From assembly GCA_041748075.1 (NCBI GenBank), contig JBGTDX010000114.1:1-22052 (forward strand): 22,052 nucleotides of DNA, written 5' to 3'. Of this stretch, positions 16,051 to 22,052 are shown piece by piece. Under the pieces are notes generated by a model, which saw only the letters and a program-made list of their open reading frames with translations, had not been told where the DNA came from and ran no database searches. The DNA comes from JBGSYJ01 sp041748075 (GTDB taxonomy: Bacteria > Acidobacteriota > Thermoanaerobaculia > Gp7-AA8). Within the stretch, counting starts at the first letter, position 1. Every line of letters starts with the position of its first letter. A program made the translations under genes and the position numbers.

Positions 16051-19000
16051 ATGAAACCAGCTCGCAGCGATCGCTCATACGCCATGCCGAGCTCACTCGT
16101 CCCGCTCTTCCTCACTCTCGCTTTCGTGCTCTTCTTCTGTCGCGGCTCGCTTCCGGTGCATGGAGCGTCAACCCCTCCTGCGGTTCCCCCTTCGCCTCTC
16201 GGTTTCGAGAGAAACGAGGGACAGTGGATCGAACCGGTCCGTTTCGTCGTGCGTGGTCGCGACGGATCGGCAGTCCTCACCGACGATCGAATCACGTTCC
16301 TCCCGACGAGCGAGTCAGAAGAGGCCGTGGTCATGCAGTTCGCCGGCAGCGGCAGCTCGCGAGTGGAAGGGTCCGGAGTCGTCGCTCGAACCAGCAACTA
16401 CTTCATCGGCCGTGATCCCTCACGCTGGCGCAGCGACGTCGCCGTGTTCAGCCGAGTTGTCTATCGCGAGCTCTATCCGTCGATCGATCTCCACTTTCAC
16501 GACGGCAATGCGTCCGGTGAGCTCGAATACGACTTCGTGGTCCGGCCGGAGGGCGATCCGCGGAGGATCCGCCTCCGCTTCGACGTTCCGCCGTCTTTGA
16601 TGCGCAACGGAGATCTCCAGGTCGGCCGAGTCGTGATGAAGGCACCGCTGATCTATCAAGAGACGCCGCAGGGGCGCTCTCTCGTACGCGGCCGGTACCG
16701 GCTGCTGCGCAGCGGCGAGATCGCCTTCTCGGTGGGCCGTTACGACAGAAGCCTGCCGCTGATCATCGATCCGGTCGTCGTCGGCTACTCGAGCTTCCTC
16801 GGCGGCACCGGCGGCGAGTTCGTCACCGCGATCGCAGTCGATACCAACCGCAACGTCTATGTCACCGGAGCGACCGCCTCGATCGATTTTCCCACGCTTG
16901 CCTCTACCCCCCAGCCGCGGAGAGGATTCGATCTCTTCCTCGTCAAGCTCGATCCGACGGGAAGCCGGATGCTCTTTTCCACTTTCCTCGGAGGAAGCGG
17001 CGACGAAACAGCTGCCTCGCTCGCCCTCGACGGTCGCGGTGACATCTATGTGGCGGCGCAGACGAGTTCGCCCGATCTGCCGACCACCGATGGAGCCCCG
17101 CAACGAGCATTCGGGGGTGGACCTCGCGACCTGTTCGTCTCGAAGCTCGGCAATGACGGCGCGCAGCTCCTCTTCTCGACGTACCTCGGTGGTGAGGCTG
17201 ACGAGCAGGCCGGCAGAATCGCAGTCGATGTAAACCGCGACGTCTTCGTGACCGGCTGGACGCTTTCCGGACAGTTCCCGACCACGCCAGGAGGCTTTCA
17301 GACCAGCCGCCCCGGCCCTCGCGCGGGTTTCGTTTCGAAGCTCCGGACCGATCCTCCCTCCGTCGTCTTCTCCACGTACCTCGGCGGGAGCGATGAAGAC
17401 TTCGCTCGCGGAATCGCCGTCGATGCAGCGAGCTCCGTCTACGTCATCGGCCGGACGCTGTCGACCGACTTTCCGGTCACCGCGGGAGCCTTCCAGACGA
17501 ATCACGCCGGCTCCGGCTCCGGAGCCCAGCGATTCGGCGACGGATTCGTCGCCAAGCTGGCTCCCGCCGGAGACTCGCTGATCTGGTCGACGCTGCTCGG
17601 CGGCACGGCGGGAGAGACCGGCAACGCTGTAGTCGTCGATTCGAGCGGTGGCGTCATCGCGACGGGCCTGACCTTCTCGACGGATTTCCCAGTGACTGCC
17701 GGGGTCGTTCAGCCGCAGCATGCCGGAGGCCAGGCCGACGTCTACGTCGCCAGACTCACACCTGAGGGAGATCAGCTGGTCTTCTCCACATTCCTGGGAG
17801 GGCGTCTCGGATTCGGAAATGAAGAGGCGTTCGCTCTCGCCCTCGACCGCCGCGGGAACATCCATCTCGTCGGCTCGACCTCGTCTGCAGACTTCCCGAC
17901 GACCGAGGATGCGCTCTCGCGGACGCTGCGAGGCGGAGTGATCGATGCCTTCGTCACTATCCTTCCGCCGGACGGGTCGAAGCTGGTCTACTCGACCTTC
18001 CTCGGCGGCTCCGCACCGTCGGGGGCTCCGCAGGAGAACGGCTGGGCGATCGCCGTCGATCACGGCGGGAACACGTATGTCGGCGGGCAGACGCGGTCGG
18101 CCGATTTCCCGACTACTCCAGGCGCGTTCCAGACGACCTATCGCGGCAACGATGACGGTTTCATCACGAAGTTCGTGGCCGAGCCGCAGGATCTGGAGGG
18201 CTCGATCCGGCTGGTGCCGGTGGTCGGCTCCACGGCCGGCGCCGGCGGGTCGTTCTTCCGCACTTCGGTGCAGTTGCACAATCCGCTCGAGCAGACCATC
18301 GGTGGCCGCCTCGTCTTCCATCCCCAGGGCGTTCCGGGGAGCGATTCCGATCCGGCGATCGAGTACCTGCTCGCTCCGCGGGAGACGATCGCCTTCTCCG
18401 ATCTGCTGCCGGCGATGGGACAGCAGGGGATCGGCTCGGCCGACCTGATCACCAGGCCGGGCGAAGCGCCCGAGTCGGTAATCCGGATCTTCAATGACGC
18501 CGGCGCACGCGGAACTACCGGGATGTCGCAGGAGCCTCTGGCGCCCGAAGAGCTCCTGATCGAAGGGATGAGCGCCGTGCTGATCGCACCGATCGATCCG
18601 GTGAGCTCACGCTTCAACATCGGGGTCAGGACTGCAGCATCTGGCGCAATGCTGACCGTCACCCAGCGCGATCGCAGCGGAGCCGTGCTGCACGGCATCA
18701 CCCGTAGCTACGCTCCGAACTATTTCGAGCAGCTCACCGCTGCTGCATTTCTCGGGCGCGACATTGCTGCCGACGATTCGATTTCCATCCGGGTCGATGC
18801 CGGTTCAGTCGTCGTCTATGGCGCCACGACGGACAATCTGACCCAGGATCCGAGTCTTCAGCTCGCCCGGCCGGTCGACTCGGTCGCCGGCGAGCGACGC
18901 GTCCTGCCGGTGGTCGGCTCTACGCCGGGCGCTTTCGGCTCGTTCTTCAAAACGGCAGTCCAGCTTCACAACGCGACGCAGCAGGCGATCGAAGGACGCC

Positions 19001-19572
19001 TCGTCTTTCATCCCGCCGGGATTCGGGGAGGCGATCATGACCCGGCCCTCCCTTACCGCCTTGCACCGGGTGAGACGATCTCGTACGATGATCTGCTGCC
19101 GGCGATGGGGCTCTCCGGGCTCGGGAGCGTCGACCTCGTTTCTACGACCGGTCCGTTGCCGCTCAGCGTCACCCGGATCTACAACGATGCCGGAGATGCT
19201 GGGACGACCGGCATGACCGAGGAACAGGTACCGCTGGCGGCGGCGCTGCGTGGTGGTGACCGCGGGGTACTCCTCGCGCCGGCCAACCCGGACGGCGCCC
19301 GATTCAACATCGGGATCCGAACGCTGGATGAAGGGGTGACCATCACTTTCGTTGTCCGCAACAGCATCGGCCGCGAGGTCGGCAGAACCACGCGGGAGCT
19401 CGCACCGGTCTTCTTCACCCAGCTGCCGGCCTCCACGCTCCTCGGTCTCACTCCGCGCGAGAACGACAGCATCACCGTGATCGTCGAATCAGGTGCCGCG
19501 ATCGTCTACGGCACCTACACCGACAACATCACACAAGACCCGACGCTCAAGGTCGCGAGGAGACGGCCTTGA
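16051..19572 (+). CDS. Secreted SBBP (seven-bladed propeller) protein with DUF7948-like N-terminus and duplicated C-terminal module
   Basis: This is a 1173-aa exported protein. The signal peptide lies in residues ~1-39 (hydrophobic LVPLFLTLAFVLFF). An alternative ATG at 16084 lacks the basic n-region, and neither has a good ribosome site. Residues ~48-240 match the DUF7948-like head that precedes SBBP propellers (FERNEGQW, FIGRDPSRWRSDV, YPSIDLHFH, IIDPVV). From ~241 to ~710 there are seven SBBP repeats of the form STFLGG...AVD..G..YVTG.T.S.DFPTT, enough for a closed propeller. Residues ~716-945 and ~949-1173 are two copies of a ~230-aa module (LVPVVGSTAGAGGSFF / VLPVVGSTPGAFGSFF; both end in DNxTQDPxL). 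I do not know a function for this module. It is a probable surface or extracellular protein, divergent from the HTH-TPR gene. A hairpin follows the stop. Confidence 0.92.
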   Translation: MKPARSDRSYAMPSSLVPLFLTLAFVLFFCRGSLPVHGASTPPAVPPSPLGFERNEGQWIEPVRFVVRGRDGSAVLTDDRITFLPTSESEEAVVMQFAGSGSSRVEGSGVVARTSNYFIGRDPSRWRSDVAVFSRVVYRELYPSIDLHFHDGNASGELEYDFVVRPEGDPRRIRLRFDVPPSLMRNGDLQVGRVVMKAPLIYQETPQGRSLVRGRYRLLRSGEIAFSVGRYDRSLPLIIDPVVVGYSSFLGGTGGEFVTAIAVDTNRNVYVTGATASIDFPTLASTPQPRRGFDLFLVKLDPTGSRMLFSTFLGGSGDETAASLALDGRGDIYVAAQTSSPDLPTTDGAPQRAFGGGPRDLFVSKLGNDGAQLLFSTYLGGEADEQAGRIAVDVNRDVFVTGWTLSGQFPTTPGGFQTSRPGPRAGFVSKLRTDPPSVVFSTYLGGSDEDFARGIAVDAASSVYVIGRTLSTDFPVTAGAFQTNHAGSGSGAQRFGDGFVAKLAPAGDSLIWSTLLGGTAGETGNAVVVDSSGGVIATGLTFSTDFPVTAGVVQPQHAGGQADVYVARLTPEGDQLVFSTFLGGRLGFGNEEAFALALDRRGNIHLVGSTSSADFPTTEDALSRTLRGGVIDAFVTILPPDGSKLVYSTFLGGSAPSGAPQENGWAIAVDHGGNTYVGGQTRSADFPTTPGAFQTTYRGNDDGFITKFVAEPQDLEGSIRLVPVVGSTAGAGGSFFRTSVQLHNPLEQTIGGRLVFHPQGVPGSDSDPAIEYLLAPRETIAFSDLLPAMGQQGIGSADLITRPGEAPESVIRIFNDAGARGTTGMSQEPLAPEELLIEGMSAVLIAPIDPVSSRFNIGVRTAASGAMLTVTQRDRSGAVLHGITRSYAPNYFEQLTAAAFLGRDIAADDSISIRVDAGSVVVYGATTDNLTQDPSLQLARPVDSVAGERRVLPVVGSTPGAFGSFFKTAVQLHNATQQAIEGRLVFHPAGIRGGDHDPALPYRLAPGETISYDDLLPAMGLSGLGSVDLVSTTGPLPLSVTRIYNDAGDAGTTGMTEEQVPLAAALRGGDRGVLLAPANPDGARFNIGIRTLDEGVTITFVVRNSIGREVGRTTRELAPVFFTQLPASTLLGLTPRENDSITVIVESGAAIVYGTYTDNITQDPTLKVARRRP

Positions 19573-19599
19573 GATCTTCGTGCCAGCTTCGAGAGGGCA

Positions 19600-19637
19600 C
19601 CCCCGAGGGCCGAGACCATTCATGTCTCGGCTGGGGG
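19600..19637 (+). terminator. Hairpin after the SBBP gene, possible terminator
   Basis: CCGAGAC (19610-19616) and GTCTCGG (19624-19630) form a perfect 7-bp stem. Outer CCCCC and GGGGG (19600-19604, 19633-19637) can extend it across a small internal loop. It starts 28 nt after the SBBP stop. No T tract follows, so termination would be weak or factor-assisted. Confidence 0.45.
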
Positions 19638-19705
19638 ACAGGAGATGATGGGTCTTGCTCGACCGTCTTCCCTCCGACAGGTCAAAGCTGGAAGCGTGTC
19701 GAGAT

Positions 19706-19781
19706 AATGAACGCGCTGTCATTCTGAACGAAGCGAAAGATCATCTTGCGGTGATCGAGCGTCGCAGGACGATCCGTCGCT
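19706..19781 (+). repeat. Dispersed two-hairpin element, degraded copy 3
   Basis: AATGAAC is followed by GTCATTCTGAACGAAGCGAA and AGATC, then GATCGAGCGTCGCA and a poor right arm GATCCGTCGCT. This follows the order of copies 1 and 2 (left arm, GATCGAGCATCGCA loop, right arm) with many substitutions and deletions. The right end abuts the kinase relic at 19782. Confidence 0.55.
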
Positions 19782-19832
19782 GAAGACCTCGACCATTCCG
19801 CCCGCGACGATCTTTCTGACGACTCGGTAGTG
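19782..19832 (-). pseudogene. Relic of a Ser/Thr kinase N-terminus
   Basis: The minus strand encodes HYRVVRKIVAGGMVEVF, which matches the kinase glycine-rich loop consensus HYRVVRKIGAGGMGEVY. Two glycines have become valine, each explained by a single GGC to GTC change, so nucleotide binding would be lost. The similarity stops abruptly where the degraded element begins. It points away from the intact kinase gene at 19919. Sequence to 19910 is open but has no further kinase similarity. Confidence 0.6.
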
Positions 19833-19918
19833 AGACAGGTAGTGCCGGCTGCGAGTCCGCGACTCACCTCGCAAACCACCACCCCCGTGCAGGGTGTTAT
19901 GCTGCCGCAACCCCCACT

Positions 19919-22052
19919 ATGAGTCTGACTGCCGGGCAGCGCCTTGGTCCGTACGAGATCGTTGCATCCATCGGAGCAGGTGGAATGGGAGAAGTGTATC
20001 GAGCGCGCGACGCGCGGCTCGATCGCGACGTCGCCATCAAAGTGCTGCCGGAGGGGCTCTCGCGCGATGCTTCGTTCAAGATGCGTTTCGAGCGGGAAGC
20101 GAAGGCGATCTCCGCGCTGAATCATCCGAACATCTGCACGCTCCACGACATCGGTCGCGAGGGAGAGCTCGACTATCTCGTCATGGAGTACATCGAAGGG
20201 GACTCGCTCGCCGACCGGATCCGGAAAGGTCCGCTTCCGATCGAACAGGTTCTCCGATACGGCGTGCAGATCGCGAACGCGCTCGACGCGGCACATCGTC
20301 ACGGCATCGTGCACCGCGATCTGAAACCGGGCAACGTGATGCTCACGAAGTCGGGCGCGAAGCTGCTCGATTTCGGGCTCGCAAAGGACGGCGCCCTCGG
20401 GTATTCAGCCCCCTCGGAAGCCACCGAGCACAAGCCGCTCACTGCCGAAGGGACGATTGTCGGGACGTTCCAGTACATGGCGCCCGAGCAGCTCGAAGGC
20501 TCCGGAGCCGATGCGCGAAGCGACATCTTCGCGTTCGGGGCGTTGCTCTACGAGATGAGCACAGGCGTCCGCGCCTTCGACGGCAAGACAAGGACGAGCA
20601 TCATCGCCGCGATCGTATCGACGAACCCTCCGCCGATCAGTTCCGTTCAGCCGATGACACCCCCCGCGCTCGACTACGTCGTCCGGCGCTGTCTTGCGAA
20701 AGATCCGGACGACCGCTGGCAGAGCGCTGCCGACATGGCGAGCCAGCTCCAGTGGATCTCGGAATCGGGATCGCAGACGATGCCGATCGCGCTGCGTCGG
20801 AAGCGTGCGTGGGCCCGCTATCTCTGGCCGGCCGCGGCCGCGATTGCGGGAATCATCGCGGGGGCGTTCGGCTGGAGCCTGCTGGGCGGAAGATCGGAGG
20901 CCGGATCGATTTCCCACTACCAGATCAGCCCTCCCGCGATGAACCCGGTGACACTGGCACACGGCCGTTCCTTCGCCATCTCACCGGACGAATCGTTCAT
21001 TGCGTACCGGGGACGCAGCGGCACCGACAACGCGCTCTTTCTGAGAAAGACCTCCGGGTTCGAGCCGATGCGCATCGAAGGTAGCGACGATAGCCGCCAT
21101 CTGGCTTTTTCACCCGACTCGCGATGGCTCGTCTTCGCGAGCGGAGAGATGCTTAAGAAAGTCTCCGTCGATGGCGGGAAGCCGATCGATCTCTGCCCCA
21201 CCTCGGGAGGGGCGGTAGGAATCGACTGGTCGGGCTCCACAATCCTGTTCAACGACGGATTCAGCATGGGGATCTGGTCGATACCGGCAGAGGGAGGCGA
21301 AAAGCAGCTCGTTTTCGCGAGGGACGTCGCAAAGAACGAAGGAGCGATCCTCTACCCGCAGCTGCTCGCCGACGGAGATCATGTTCTTCTCACGATCTGG
21401 CGAGGTGGCAGCTTCGACGATGCGGATATCGTCGTTCGATCGATCCGGACAGGCGAACAGAAAGTCCTGGTGAAAGGCGGCTCCGACGCGCGGGTCCTGC
21501 CGACCGGGCATCTCGTGTATGGGCGCGCCGGAACGGTGCTGGCTGTACCTTTCGATCAGAAGAAACTGCAAGTCACCGGTTCGCCGGTCATGGTGCTCGA
21601 CGACGTGGCGACGGGAAGTCTCAGTGGCGAGGCTCATTTCTCCGTCTCCGATCGCGGTACGCTTCTCTTTGCGCCCGGAGGAGCTCTCAGCGAAGAGAAA
21701 GATCTCATGTGGGTCACCCGCAGCGGCGAAGAGACGGCCGTGGTGCCGACGAGACGCAGCTACCTCGAACCGAAACTCGCACCTGATGAACGAACGATCG
21801 CCCTGGTCATTGAAAGCTCGAACTATGACATCTGGCTTCTGGACATCGAGCGGGACTCGATCAACCGTCTTTCCTTCGGAGCCGACGACAGCACTCCTGT
21901 GTGGAATCCCGACGGATCGAGCGTGGCATGGAGCTCGACCCGGACCGGGAGCGCGCAGGTGTTCGAGCGTGCCGCCGACGGTGGGGGCGAGGAGCGGCAG
22001 CTCACCAGCGACGCGGTGGCTTCGTACGCCACCTCGTGGTCGCCGGACGGCC
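19919..22052 (+). CDS. Ser/Thr protein kinase with C-terminal TolB/PD40-like propeller (partial, runs off the window)
   Basis: The reading frame is open from the ATG at 19919 to the window end, at least 711 codons. Residues ~12-285 are a complete kinase: GAGGMGEVYRARD, K41 in VAIK, HRDLKPGN with D134, DFG with D151, and APEQ. A transmembrane helix lies at ~303-325 (YLWPAAAAIAGIIAGAFGW). Beyond it is a TolB/WD40-like propeller with repeated motifs FAISPDESFIAYRG, LAFSPDSRWLVFAS, PKLAPDERTIALV, DIWLLDIERD and PVWNPDGSSVAWSS. This kinase-TM-PD40 layout is common in Acidobacteriota. The propeller should face outside the cytoplasm and sense a ligand or envelope component. There is no clear ribosome site (CCCCCACT before the ATG), but the kinase domain starts a few residues in, which supports the start. 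The C-terminus is missing only because the window ends. Confidence 0.95.
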   Translation, partial: MSLTAGQRLGPYEIVASIGAGGMGEVYRARDARLDRDVAIKVLPEGLSRDASFKMRFEREAKAISALNHPNICTLHDIGREGELDYLVMEYIEGDSLADRIRKGPLPIEQVLRYGVQIANALDAAHRHGIVHRDLKPGNVMLTKSGAKLLDFGLAKDGALGYSAPSEATEHKPLTAEGTIVGTFQYMAPEQLEGSGADARSDIFAFGALLYEMSTGVRAFDGKTRTSIIAAIVSTNPPPISSVQPMTPPALDYVVRRCLAKDPDDRWQSAADMASQLQWISESGSQTMPIALRRKRAWARYLWPAAAAIAGIIAGAFGWSLLGGRSEAGSISHYQISPPAMNPVTLAHGRSFAISPDESFIAYRGRSGTDNALFLRKTSGFEPMRIEGSDDSRHLAFSPDSRWLVFASGEMLKKVSVDGGKPIDLCPTSGGAVGIDWSGSTILFNDGFSMGIWSIPAEGGEKQLVFARDVAKNEGAILYPQLLADGDHVLLTIWRGGSFDDADIVVRSIRTGEQKVLVKGGSDARVLPTGHLVYGRAGTVLAVPFDQKKLQVTGSPVMVLDDVATGSLSGEAHFSVSDRGTLLFAPGGALSEEKDLMWVTRSGEETAVVPTRRSYLEPKLAPDERTIALVIESSNYDIWLLDIERDSINRLSFGADDSTPVWNPDGSSVAWSSTRTGSAQVFERAADGGGEERQLTSDAVASYATSWSPDG

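Noticed and set aside
16420..18321. 633-codon minus-strand open frame antisense to the SBBP gene
   Set aside because: It mirrors the SBBP repeats; the composition is dominated by Arg, Glu and Gly and there is no recognisable domain.
19894..21084. 396-codon plus-strand open frame overlapping the last kinase
   Set aside because: It is in the wrong frame. The frame starting at 19919 carries all kinase motifs and continues beyond the window.

Overview
The window looks like chromosomal DNA of a GC-rich bacterium, most probably an Acidobacteriota member. I infer this from the gene styles: multidomain Ser/Thr kinases carrying sensor or enzyme domains, an HTH-membrane-TPR protein, a secreted SBBP propeller protein, a very long exported RHS protein with an Oar-like TonB-receptor fragment, and dispersed palindromic repeats. 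No rRNA, tRNA, CRISPR array or intact transposase is visible.

Layout. (1) 1-310 is an intergenic repeat cluster: three short GC-rich hairpins, then the first copy of a ~120-bp two-hairpin element. (2) 553-4183 (+) is a redox/peroxide block: a Crp/Fnr regulator with an N-terminal Cys cluster, a cysteine-free PerR-type Fur protein, an 11-codon upstream ORF, and the catalase-peroxidase katG, closed by a strong terminator at 4211-4247. (3) 4306-4427 is the second copy of the element. (4) On the minus strand, 10401 to 4470 holds a 1678-aa exported RHS protein (N-terminal Vgb/NHL-like propeller, RHS repeats, a TonB-receptor plug-like C-terminus and a Cys-rich tandem repeat). It is followed by a 145-aa secreted mini-RHS protein and an N-terminally truncated Uma2 endonuclease that overlaps the mini-RHS gene by ATGA. 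(5) 10402-10766 is intergenic, with a 35-bp tandem duplication and a heptamer repeat. (6) 13751-10767 (-) is a membrane Ser/Thr kinase with PEGA, SUMF1/FGE-like and alpha/beta-hydrolase domains. (7) 15926-13893 (-) is an HTH-TM-TPR protein, divergent from (8) 16051-19572 (+), a secreted seven-repeat SBBP propeller with a tandemly duplicated C-terminal module. (9) 19573-19918 holds a hairpin, a decayed third copy of the element and a 17-residue kinase relic. (10) 19919 to the window end (+) is a Ser/Thr kinase with a TolB/PD40-like propeller, cut by the window edge.

Working together: PerR sits directly upstream of katG and probably controls it. The Crp/Fnr protein upstream may add oxygen or redox input, but that is inference. 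The right-hand half combines membrane signalling proteins (two kinases and an HTH-TM-TPR protein) with very large exported repeat proteins, which suggests envelope sensing or surface functions. No substrate or partner can be named from sequence alone. The most unusual items are the RHS protein with the TonB-receptor-like C-terminus, the four-module kinase, the PerR lacking structural-zinc cysteines, the small ORF coupled to katG, and the repeat element fused to a broken kinase relic.
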